DNA from: Dehalococcoidia bacterium | Lineage (GTDB): Bacteria > Chloroflexota > Dehalococcoidia > E44-bin15 | Assembly: GCA_030667555.1 (NCBI GenBank) | Contig: DAOUVR010000081.1 | Span: forward strand, 1 to 5,637 | Reading direction: 5' to 3' | Length of the DNA: 5,637 nucleotides | In this document: in pieces, positions 1-5,637 of the stretch | Layout: every line of letters begins with the position of its first letter | Position numbering within the stretch: the stretch's first letter is position 1 | Notes under the pieces: generated by a model | Seen by the model: the letters and a program-made list of their open reading frames with translations, nothing else | The model's database searches: none | Told to the model about the DNA's origin: nothing | Translations under genes and position numbers: made by a program

Positions 1-328
1 TAGTGAGCATCAAGGCTATAGTATGCTCCGCAGCAGCGATGGTATTTCCTGTGGGGGCATTGACCACGACGATGCCTTTCCTTGTTGCCGCCTCCAGATC
101 AATATTGTCCACCCCCACACCAGCGCGCCCGATGACCTGAAGTTTCTCACCCGCTTCGATGATCTCTGCTGTAACTTTAGTCTCGCTTCTCACCACCAAG
201 GCTTCATACTGGCGAATGATACCTAAAAGCTCATGGAAACCCATCCCCAACCTGACATCAACGGTTGCATAGGCGGCTAACGCATCGATACCTTCTTTGG
301 CAATGCGGTCTGCAATCAGAATCTTCAT
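1..328 (-). CDS. serA: D-3-phosphoglycerate dehydrogenase, N-terminal part (cut by the left window edge)
   Basis: SerA oxidises 3-phosphoglycerate to 3-phosphohydroxypyruvate with NAD, the first step of serine synthesis in the cytoplasm. The ATG at 328-326 opens 109 codons that run off the left edge. The peptide begins MKILIADRIAKEGIDAL and carries family signatures of the substrate-binding domain: VVRSETKVT at residues 45-53, VIGRAGVGVDNID at 65-77, and NTIAAAEHTIALML at 95-108. The Rossmann NAD-binding core, the catalytic Arg/Glu/His residues and any C-terminal ACT domain lie outside the window. The start is supported by the Shine-Dalgarno-like AAGGGTGA 6 nt upstream and by the SerA-typical N-terminus. 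A class V aminotransferase lies 323 nt upstream on the same strand, which fits a serine-synthesis pair. The family call is firm; the short or long SerA form cannot be told from this fragment. Confidence 0.95.
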   Translation of the reverse strand, partial: MKILIADRIAKEGIDALAAYATVDVRLGMGFHELLGIIRQYEALVVRSETKVTAEIIEAGEKLQVIGRAGVGVDNIDLEAATRKGIVVVNAPTGNTIAAAEHTIALMLT

Positions 329-651
329 CTTATCACCCTTAACCTTCCTTCAGCTAAACCTTTTGCTTCGAAAAATGGATTCTCATACTTTACCTTGGGT
401 GGATTGTAGCGTACGCCTCATTCGCGCCTTGAGCAGATGCTCAAGGCTGCCCTCTTTTTCTTGATTTGTTGGCGGGCAGTTGATCATCGGGGTTTGCCTA
501 GAAACCTCGCTCTAGTCCAGAACCTCCTCAGCCAGGAATCTACTAACCGCCTCAGAAACCTCTATCAGACCTCTATTCTTTAGCCTCTTCACTCCCAACC
601 GAGATCCGCCTCCTATCTCCTCGATTCCGATTTCAGCACCCCTGCGCTACT
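329..651. other. Intergenic region between the aminotransferase and serA
   Basis: This 323-nt stretch has no gene that can be called with confidence. Read on the minus strand it contains, in order: an open stretch (646-512) with a possible 28-codon microORF starting at TTG 598; an ATG-started 34-codon ORF (487-383) without a good ribosome site; the 22-bp palindrome at 426-447; and a stop-free 30-codon stretch (417-325) without a start codon whose TGA overlaps the serA ATG as ATGA. A TACAAT at 408-403 resembles a -10 box (5 of 6 to consensus), but no matching -35 sits 16-18 nt upstream. The region probably carries the serA promoter or leader, or a decayed or dispersed element. No terminator with a U-tract follows the aminotransferase on the minus strand. 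Confidence 0.6.
426..447. repeat. 22-bp near-perfect palindrome upstream of serA
   Basis: The arms GCCTTGAGCA and TGCTCAAGGC are perfect 10-bp inverted repeats around a central GA, about 100 nt before the serA start. As RNA it would form a stable GC-containing hairpin with a tight loop. On the plus strand it is followed after 6-7 nt by a T-rich run (CTCTTTTTCTT), so it resembles a rho-independent terminator for plus-strand transcription, yet no plus-strand gene is present. On the minus strand, the serA sense direction, no T-tract follows. It could be a dimeric repressor operator, an antisense terminator, or part of a structured leader; the sequence alone does not decide. Confidence 0.6.
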
Positions 652-1740
652 TCACCCTTTGAAGCCTACCTGAGGCAGCGCAATCCTTAGCGCCTTGATT
701 ACCGCATCGATGTCGTCCTCGGTTACATAACCCAGGTGGCCTATGCGAAATATCTTCCCATCCAGCTTCTGCTGCCCACCAGCGAGGACGGTATCATGCT
801 CCTCCCTGAGGATACTCAGAAGTCTCTTTGCATCAAGCCCATCAGGTACTTTGATCGCGGTAACTGTGTTTGAGGCGTAGTTTTCATCAGCGAAGAGGGA
901 TAGGCCAAGCGATTTCACTCCTTCCCTCGCCCTGTCGCCTACACGAGCATGGCGAGCGATGATATTGGAGAGTCCCTCCCGCTTCATTAATCGGAGAGCA
1001 GCAGAAAGCGCATAAATCGCCGTGATACCAGGGGTCCACGGGGTCTGCCCCTTTTCATCCAATAATTTCTTTGCCTTGGCGAAATCCCAGTAATACCTTG
1101 GTATCTTTGCTTCCGCGTTCGCCTGCCACCCCCGCGCGTTGACGCTGACCATGGCCAGCCCCGGTGGAGCCATCCACCCTTTCTGAGAGCCGGTGACAAC
1201 TACATCGCACCCCCAGGCGTCTGTGGGGAGGTCGATAGCGCCCAGGCCACTGATAGCATCCACCAGAAGGAGCTTGTCGAACTCCTTTACTACTGCGCTA
1301 ATGGATGCCAAGTCATTAGTTAGCCCAGTGGAGGTCTCATTTTGGGTAACCATCACTGCCTTTATCCCAGAGTCCTTGGATAGCGCCTGGCGTACCGCTG
1401 CGGGTTCAACTGCTTGCCCCCACTCGAAGCGAAGCCTGGAGACCTCAGCGCCAAACTGCTCGGCGATGTCGGCGAAGCGCTCGCCGAAGGCTCCATTAGC
1501 GAGGCACAGCACTTTGTCCCCAGGTGAAAGGGTATTGACGACAGCCGCCTCCATGCCACCGGTGCCCGAGCCAGTTAGTATGAGAACATCCCCTTCAGTC
1601 TGAAACATCTCTTTAAGGATGTCGGTGGCCTCATGGATCATCTCAGCGAACTCTGGCCCGCGATGATTGATCATCTGCCTGGCCATCGCCTTTAGGATTT
1701 CATCGGGGAGCGGGGTAGGGCCTGGGATTCGTAACTGCAT
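652..1740 (-). CDS. Class V PLP aminotransferase (alanine-glyoxylate / serine-pyruvate family)
   Basis: This is a 362-residue cytoplasmic PLP enzyme of fold type I, close to the usual 360-390 residues of the family. Visible features are the N-terminal RIPGPTPLP substrate segment, TGSGTGGMEA at residues 56-65 (PLP phosphate contact), the QNETSTG motif near 133-139, the PLP-pyridine Asp161 in LLVDAISG, the Schiff-base Lys187 in TGSQKGWMAPPG, and Arg332 in FRIGHLG, the expected substrate-carboxylate arginine. The start is placed at ATG 1740-1738, not the in-frame GTG 12 nt upstream, because GGAGGT at 1750-1745 is the Shine-Dalgarno site and overlaps that GTG. Family members use alanine, serine, glyoxylate or pyruvate. 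With serA directly downstream, a role in serine formation or interconversion (3-phosphohydroxypyruvate or hydroxypyruvate as acceptor) is likely but inferred. Substrate specificity cannot be read from the sequence. Confidence 0.93.
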   Translation of the reverse strand: MQLRIPGPTPLPDEILKAMARQMINHRGPEFAEMIHEATDILKEMFQTEGDVLILTGSGTGGMEAAVVNTLSPGDKVLCLANGAFGERFADIAEQFGAEVSRLRFEWGQAVEPAAVRQALSKDSGIKAVMVTQNETSTGLTNDLASISAVVKEFDKLLLVDAISGLGAIDLPTDAWGCDVVVTGSQKGWMAPPGLAMVSVNARGWQANAEAKIPRYYWDFAKAKKLLDEKGQTPWTPGITAIYALSAALRLMKREGLSNIIARHARVGDRAREGVKSLGLSLFADENYASNTVTAIKVPDGLDAKRLLSILREEHDTVLAGGQQKLDGKIFRIGHLGYVTEDDIDAVIKALRIALPQVGFKG

Positions 1741-1744
1741 CTTT

Positions 1745-1750
1745 ACCTCC
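1745..1750 (-). promoter_or_regulatory. Shine-Dalgarno site that fixes the aminotransferase start
   Basis: GGAGGT on the minus strand, 4 nt (AAAG) before ATG 1740, is the strongest ribosome-binding site in the window. An in-frame GTG at 1752-1750 overlaps it and would give four extra residues, so that GTG is part of the site rather than the start. Confidence 0.8.
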
Positions 1751-1851
1751 ACTTGTTATTTGGCTTTTATCTTTGACACATTAACAAAGGGATCCCTCTT
1801 TCAACCAAGAGATCGTGCTCTATCCTTATACTTAGTCCTCAAATTACTGGA

Positions 1852-1892
1852 CAAACCTTTCAACGATTGCTTGTAAGTCGTTGAAAGGTTTG
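1852..1892 (-). terminator. Hairpin just after the tyrS stop (terminator-like, no U-tract)
   Basis: Two perfect 15-nt inverted arms (CAAACCTTTCAACGA and TCGTTGAAAGGTTTG) flank an 11-nt loop, beginning 6 nt after the tyrS TAG. The position is that of a transcript end or mRNA 3' stabiliser. The arms are AT-rich, and neither strand has a U-tract next to the stem (TCCAGTAATTT follows on the minus strand). It is therefore not a canonical intrinsic terminator. A Rho-dependent end, an RNA-processing site or a small palindromic element are alternatives. Confidence 0.5.
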
Positions 1893-1898
1893 AACTAT

Positions 1899-3215
1899 CT
1901 AATCAGCATGGACTATTTTCACAAAGCGGCGCTTGCCCACTTTGATGACGCTGCCCTCATGTACCCCCTCTTCGCTCTCGTGTATCGCCCTACTATCTAT
2001 TGTAACTGCTCCTTGAGCTATCAAACGCTTTGCTTCCGTGCGGCTCTTCACTAAAGATTTGGCGAGTAATATTCCGGGGATATCCACCCTTGAGATAACG
2101 CGTGGCAAACCTGATATACTATCCCCTGGCCCCAAATACCCTGGTCCCCAGCCAACGGAAAAAGGAAAAACGACTAACTTTGCGTTAGGGCCTGAAGTAG
2201 GTGAAGCAAAAGAGAATGCTATTTCCGCGATCTCCTCAGGCGTCTCTCGCTTCTGAACCACCCTTTCGAAATGGGCCTCCGCCTCCACAGCCGCTTTCTC
2301 ATCATGAAACTCAGCCACAATCTCGCGGGCAAGGCGCTTCTTTATTTCCATCGGATTCTTCGAGCCGTCAGAAATCATCCTCCTGTAATCTGTGAGCATG
2401 TCATCGTCTACATCAGTAAGAAGCTCGAAATAGTCCATCATCAAGTCATCGGGGATGCTCATCACCTTGCCATACATCTCGCTGGGGGGCTCATCCACAG
2501 CGATGTAGTTCTCCAGGCTCTTCGACATCTTCTGTTTGCCGTCGGTGCCCACAAGAAGCGGCATCAGGAAAACCTGCTGGGGAGGCTGCCCCACCATCTG
2601 CTGAAGCTCCCTCCCCACAAGGCAATTGAACTTCTGGTCGGTACCGCCGAATTCCACATCGGCCTCAATCACCACCGAGTCGTATGCCTGGAGCAATGGG
2701 TAGAGAAACTCCGTGATAGCGATGGGACGACCTGAGGCATATCTTTTGGCGAAATCGTCCCTTTGCAGCATCTGTGCCACAGTGAATTTGCTGGTGAGGG
2801 TAATAACATCTGCTAAGGTGAACTTCCCGAACCATTCGCTCTGCCAGACGACCTTGGTCTTTTCACGATCGACCACCTTGAAGAACTGCTTCATATATGT
2901 TTCAGCATTGGCGCGCACCGCTTCGGCGGAAAGCATAGGGCGTGTTGCCGATTCGCCACTTGGGTCGCCAATCTGTGCCGTCCAATCTCCAACGATGAGG
3001 ATAAGCTGGTGCCCAAGTTCCTGAAACTGGCGAAGCTTCCTCAGACCAACCACATGTCCCAGGTGGATGTCAGGCCGGCTTGGGTCGAAGCCCTGCTTGA
3101 GGCGAAGTTTTCGCCCTGACTCCAGCAGCTTGATTAGCTCTTCTTCAACAATGATCTCGACAACGCCCCTTCTTAGAAGGCGCCCATAGTCATCAACAAC
3201 AGTGGTTTCCCCCAT
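1899..3215 (-). CDS. tyrS: Tyrosyl-tRNA synthetase
   Basis: TyrS attaches tyrosine to tRNA-Tyr using ATP (class I synthetase). The 438-residue protein shows the Rossmann catalytic core with HLGH at 51-54 (HIGH box), GDWTAQIGDPSGE at 76-88, the tyrosine-pocket segments QAYDS near 176-180 and GGTDQKFN at 190-197, KMSKS at 229-233, and a C-terminal S4 RNA-binding domain at about 380-438 (SRTEAKRLIAQGAV, then VGKRRFVKI). The order and HLGH form match the TyrS branch with HLGH and KMSKS boxes. The frame stays open to ATG 3314, inside ribF, but ATG 3215 is chosen: it has GAGGG just upstream, begins close to the family N-terminus (GRLLRRGVVEIIVEEEL), and avoids a 62-nt overlap with ribF. The site-to-start spacing is short (about 4 nt). 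Residues about 336-376 form an unusual Pro/Gly-rich linker before S4. It lies 37 nt after ribF, probably in the same transcript. Confidence 0.95.
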   Translation of the reverse strand: MGETTVVDDYGRLLRRGVVEIIVEEELIKLLESGRKLRLKQGFDPSRPDIHLGHVVGLRKLRQFQELGHQLILIVGDWTAQIGDPSGESATRPMLSAEAVRANAETYMKQFFKVVDREKTKVVWQSEWFGKFTLADVITLTSKFTVAQMLQRDDFAKRYASGRPIAITEFLYPLLQAYDSVVIEADVEFGGTDQKFNCLVGRELQQMVGQPPQQVFLMPLLVGTDGKQKMSKSLENYIAVDEPPSEMYGKVMSIPDDLMMDYFELLTDVDDDMLTDYRRMISDGSKNPMEIKKRLAREIVAEFHDEKAAVEAEAHFERVVQKRETPEEIAEIAFSFASPTSGPNAKLVVFPFSVGWGPGYLGPGDSISGLPRVISRVDIPGILLAKSLVKSRTEAKRLIAQGAVTIDSRAIHESEEGVHEGSVIKVGKRRFVKIVHAD

Positions 3216-3252
3216 CTCCCTCTTGAGCTCCCCTCTCTCACTTAGTAGTGCT

Positions 3253-4176
3253 TCATGGTACCAATAGTGCCCGTGTCTGCTCCACGTCCCTTCGCATCTG
3301 TTCCTTAAGCTCATCGGCGCCTGAGAACCTCACCTCACCACGCAACCGATGCGCCAGCTCGATCCTGATCTCATGGCCATAAAGCTCCCTCTCCTCGAAA
3401 TCGAGGATATGAACCTCAACAACCCGCTTCCCGTCACCGAAAGTGGGACGAACACCAATATTCGTCACTGCTGTGTAAGCCGTTTCGTTGACAAATGCAC
3501 GGGTGGTATAAACGCCATCAGGAGGCAAAGCTTGCTCTGGGTCGGGGACGAGGTTTGCGGTAGGAAAGCCAAGCGTTTTGCCGCGCTGATCGCCCTTCAT
3601 TACCTGCCCACTTAGCGTGAAGCGACGACCCAGAAGTTGGCTCACCTTTATCATTTCGCCTTGGGAAAGCGCAGAGCGAATCGCGGTACTGCTCACCACC
3701 CCTCCCTCGCACACCATAGGCTCCACCACCTCTACAGAGAAATGAAGCTCCTCACCTAGAGATTCTAGCTTTGGGGCGTCTCCTTCCCTTCGCTTGCCCA
3801 AAGCGAAGTCAGGCCCAACCACTAAGCTTCGCATCCTTAGATATTTCTGTAACAGCCCGATAAACTCTCGGGCGCTAAGCTCGGCCAACTCACGGGTGAA
3901 GGAGAGAGTCACAACACACCCCACACCAAGGCTTTCTAAAAGTCTAATCCGCTCCTTGATACTGGTCAAATAGGTAAGATTAGACCGTGGCGAGAGAACA
4001 AGACGGGGATGACGGTGAAAAGTCACCACAACACTAAGCAGACCGCCGTCCGATGCTCTCTCCTTGAGCTTCTTGATAAGAAACTCGTGACCCAAATGAA
4101 CCCCATCGAAAACCCCGATGGTAAGCGCCGTATCATTTTCTGGCAGCGCCCTGGCTAGCTCTTCTTCGACTAGCAT
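3253..4176 (-). CDS. ribF: Bifunctional riboflavin kinase / FAD synthetase
   Basis: RibF phosphorylates riboflavin to FMN and then adenylates FMN to FAD in the cytoplasm. The 307-residue length is typical of the bacterial bifunctional enzyme. The N-terminal nucleotidyltransferase domain (about 15-180) has GVFDGVHLGH at 21-30, VTFHRHP at 51-57, VGPDFALGKRREGD at 120-133 and the SSTAIR motif at 162-167. The C-terminal kinase domain (about 183-305) has GQVMKGDQRGKTLGFPTANL with PTAN at 205-208, NIGVRPTFG at 239-247, and Glu254 in VEVHILDF as the likely catalytic base. ATG 4176 is the only possible start, since no other start codon lies between it and the in-frame TAG TAA just upstream; AAGGGG precedes it closely. 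It sits 21 nt after aroF and 37 nt before tyrS, so co-transcription is likely. No FMN riboswitch is seen in these short gaps. Confidence 0.96.
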   Translation of the reverse strand: MLVEEELARALPENDTALTIGVFDGVHLGHEFLIKKLKERASDGGLLSVVVTFHRHPRLVLSPRSNLTYLTSIKERIRLLESLGVGCVVTLSFTRELAELSAREFIGLLQKYLRMRSLVVGPDFALGKRREGDAPKLESLGEELHFSVEVVEPMVCEGGVVSSTAIRSALSQGEMIKVSQLLGRRFTLSGQVMKGDQRGKTLGFPTANLVPDPEQALPPDGVYTTRAFVNETAYTAVTNIGVRPTFGDGKRVVEVHILDFEERELYGHEIRIELAHRLRGEVRFSGADELKEQMRRDVEQTRALLVP

Positions 4177-4197
4177 TTCCCCTTCAGATTTTACTTA

Positions 4198-5256
4198 CTA
4201 GTTTCCTTTTGCCACTTCTTTTGCTTCACCCTTAGCGCTTCCCGCCATCTTTCGTCCCATAGATAGCGCTACCGCAACCACCTGTTCCATAAGTCGCTCG
4301 AAGTTCTCGAAAGTCAGCGACTGAGCGCCATCCTTGAGGGCAGATTCAGGGTTGGGGTGAACTTCGATCATCAACCCATCAGCCCCAGCAGCCACCGAGG
4401 CTAAGGCCAGTGGAGCCACAAGGTGCCACCTGCCTGTGCCATGGCTAGGGTCAGCAATGATGGGCAAGTGACTCAGCTTCTGGATGATAGGAATGGCACT
4501 TATATCCATAGTATTTCTAGTATAGGTTTCGAAAGTTCTGATCCCTCGCTCACAGAGTAGTAGTTGACGATTCCCCTGGGCAAGGATGTATTCCGCGGAA
4601 AGCAGCCACTCCTCAATAGTGGCTGACATGCCTCTTTTAAGCATCACCGGTTTTTGTGCTTTACCTACTTCGTCAAGGAGGATGAAGTTTTGCATATTGC
4701 GCGTCCCCACCTGGAGGATGTCAGCATAGCGCGAAACCAGTTCGACATCTTGGGGGGTCATGACCTCGGTGATAACGGGCATCCCCGTCTCCTGGCTAGC
4801 TAACGCCAGAATCTTGAGCCCATCTTCGCCCAGCCCGCGGAAGGTATAAGGGGAGGAGCTCGGTTTGAAGGCGCCACCACGTAGAATATTTGCTCCTGCC
4901 GCCTTCACGGCGCGCGCTGTTTGCAGAACTTGCTCTTCACTCTCCACCGCGCAAGGGCCAGCCATGACTACGATCTCCTCACCACCTATGGTCAAATCAC
5001 CAACCCTTATCCTGGTATCCTGTGGCTGAAACTCCCGACTGGACAGTTTATAGGGTTTGCTGATGAGCACAACCTCACTCACCCCAGACCACATCTCCAT
5101 CATGTCTTTCAGTTCGGGATAGGTTCGTCCTACGACGCCAATCACCGTTCTCTCAACGCCCTTAGATACATGTCCAGTGAACCCCATTTGGGTGAGCTTC
5201 TCCAATATGTCCTCCAGATCTTTTTCTGGAGATCCTTTGGTCATTACAATTAGCAT
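4198..5256 (-). CDS. aroF: 3-deoxy-7-phosphoheptulonate (DAHP) synthase, type I-beta with N-terminal regulatory domain
   Basis: This enzyme condenses phosphoenolpyruvate with erythrose 4-phosphate to DAHP, the entry to the shikimate pathway. Residues 1 to about 70 form an ACT/ferredoxin-like regulatory domain, and about 85-335 the TIM barrel. Metal ligands expected from the Thermotoga maritima enzyme are present in order: Cys102 in AGPCAVES, His272 in DPSHGTGR, Glu298 in MIEVHP and Asp309 in ALKDGAQS. ILRGGAFKP (124-132) and LKRGM (206-210) are also conserved. The usual KPRTSPYSFQG segment reads KPSSSPYTFRG here, so the E4P-binding Arg is replaced by Ser133. In related enzymes the N-terminal domain mediates tyrosine or phenylalanine feedback inhibition; that is inferred here. 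The ATG is preceded directly by in-frame TAA TAG ending aroH, and its Shine-Dalgarno GGAG lies in the last aroH codons, which implies coupled translation. The last 15 or so residues are a charged, likely disordered tail. Confidence 0.95.
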   Translation of the reverse strand: MLIVMTKGSPEKDLEDILEKLTQMGFTGHVSKGVERTVIGVVGRTYPELKDMMEMWSGVSEVVLISKPYKLSSREFQPQDTRIRVGDLTIGGEEIVVMAGPCAVESEEQVLQTARAVKAAGANILRGGAFKPSSSPYTFRGLGEDGLKILALASQETGMPVITEVMTPQDVELVSRYADILQVGTRNMQNFILLDEVGKAQKPVMLKRGMSATIEEWLLSAEYILAQGNRQLLLCERGIRTFETYTRNTMDISAIPIIQKLSHLPIIADPSHGTGRWHLVAPLALASVAAGADGLMIEVHPNPESALKDGAQSLTFENFERLMEQVVAVALSMGRKMAGSAKGEAKEVAKGN

Positions 5257-5259
5257 CTA

Positions 5260-5637
5260 TTACTCCTGCAGACTGCTTCCCTTGCTTCCGCTATCCGACC
5301 TCAACCCCTGAGCCCCCTTTCTATAGACATGCACGATCTCATCAAAACTCTTTTCCGTATTAAAAAGTATCAGGATACGCAGGCACATCGGCAGGCTGCC
5401 AGGAACAGCCATCTCATGTCCACACAACAGTGGAGCCCTGGTTAGTCCCAGTTCTCTGGCCCCCACTGCCGGGAACTCAGCATTTAAATCATGAGTTGTA
5501 GTGAAAAGGATACAGGCCACCTCCTCTTCTTGAACCCCGTTGGCGCTGATCATCTCTCGGAGCAACTCCTTCGTCGTTGCTACGATACCTTCCTTGGTAT
5601 TGGCATCCGCCGTAGTTGCTCCTCGAATTCCTCGACA
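5260..5637 (-). CDS. aroH: Monofunctional chorismate mutase, AroH type (5' end cut by the window edge)
   Basis: AroH rearranges chorismate to prephenate, the branch point to tyrosine and phenylalanine. The frame is open to the right edge. The visible 125 residues start CRGIRGATTADANTKEGI, which aligns with the AroH N-terminus, so only about two residues including the start Met are missing. A TTG at 5565 is internal and not the start: upstream of it lies the essential RGIRGATT segment. Bacillus subtilis active-site counterparts are visible: Arg5 (R7), Glu75 in CGHEM (E78), Arg87 in CLRIL (R90), Tyr105 in HVYRK (Y108) and Arg113 in GLRSD (R116), together with HDLNAEFPA. The family acts as a trimer with active sites between subunits. 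The gene ends with tandem stops TAA TAG, immediately before and in frame with aroF. A short Ser/Gly-rich C-terminal tail follows the core. Confidence 0.93.
   Translation of the reverse strand, partial: CRGIRGATTADANTKEGIVATTKELLREMISANGVQEEEVACILFTTTHDLNAEFPAVGARELGLTRAPLLCGHEMAVPGSLPMCLRILILFNTEKSFDEIVHVYRKGAQGLRSDSGSKGSSLQE

Noticed and set aside
23..226. Plus-strand ORF of 67 codons at the left edge
   Set aside because: It is antisense to serA, whose minus-strand frame gives an unmistakable SerA peptide.
1193..1603. Plus-strand ORF of 136 codons within the aminotransferase
   Set aside because: It is antisense to the PLP-binding core of the aminotransferase and has a low-complexity Ser/Ala/Pro composition; it is a shadow.
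1741..1752. GTG start at 1752 for the aminotransferase
   Set aside because: The GTG overlaps the GGAGGT Shine-Dalgarno site that serves the ATG at 1740.
1760..1850. Promoter for the aminotransferase in the tyrS-aminotransferase gap
   Set aside because: The best pair, TTGGTT and GTTAAT 17 nt apart on the minus strand, matches consensus at only 3 and 4 of 6 positions, too weak to call. The 10-bp palindrome AGGGATCCCT (1788-1797) lies between them but is too short to assign a role.
2271..2735. Plus-strand ORF of 154 codons within tyrS
   Set aside because: It lies wholly antisense to the conserved TyrS core, and its His/Leu-rich product resembles no family; it is an antisense shadow.
3244..3256. 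Small ORF coupled to the ribF stop by an ATGA overlap
   Set aside because: The ATG at 3256 opens only four codons before a stop and is not in the tyrS frame.
3216..3314. N-terminal extension of TyrS to ATG 3314
   Set aside because: It would overlap ribF by 62 nt, has no ribosome site, and adds 33 residues (SLRNRCEGTW...) unlike any TyrS N-terminus.
5260..5565. A 101-residue aroH starting at TTG 5565
   Set aside because: The in-frame sequence upstream to the window edge encodes the conserved AroH N-terminus CRGIRGATT with an active-site Arg, so the gene starts just beyond the edge.

Overview
This is a compact bacterial housekeeping segment with six protein genes, all on the minus strand, so transcription runs from high to low coordinates. 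In that order they are: chorismate mutase (aroH, cut by the right edge), DAHP synthase (aroF), bifunctional riboflavin kinase/FAD synthetase (ribF), tyrosyl-tRNA synthetase (tyrS), a class V PLP aminotransferase, and the N-terminal third or less of D-3-phosphoglycerate dehydrogenase (serA, cut by the left edge). No tRNA, rRNA, insertion sequence, CRISPR array or phage gene was seen.

Region by region: 5637-3253 is a tight run aroH-aroF-ribF, with gaps of 3 and 21 nt and Shine-Dalgarno sequences inside or just after the preceding gene. tyrS follows 37 nt after ribF. A perfect 15-bp-arm hairpin lies 6 nt after the tyrS stop, and a 158-nt gap then precedes the aminotransferase. The largest gap, 323 nt between the aminotransferase and serA, holds a near-perfect 22-bp palindrome and several short open stretches that look faintly coding but cannot be called genes.

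Functionally there are two amino-acid modules. AroF makes the first shikimate-pathway intermediate, AroH commits chorismate to prephenate, and TyrS uses the tyrosine end product. SerA oxidises 3-phosphoglycerate, and the adjacent aminotransferase is well placed to transaminate the resulting 3-carbon keto acid toward serine (inference from adjacency). RibF makes FMN and FAD and has no obvious link to either module.

The organism is a bacterium: Shine-Dalgarno sites such as GGAGGT are present, and RibF is the bifunctional bacterial type. The moderate GC content, a DAHP synthase with an N-terminal regulatory domain, a stand-alone AroH, and the class V aminotransferase-serA pair suggest a Chloroflexota (Dehalococcoidia-like) or other deep-branching anaerobe lineage. 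That placement is a low-confidence inference.

No previously undescribed system is evident. The points most worth a second look are the noncoding structure upstream of serA, an atypical E4P-binding motif in the DAHP synthase, an extra linker segment in TyrS, and the same-frame aroH/aroF junction separated only by tandem stops.
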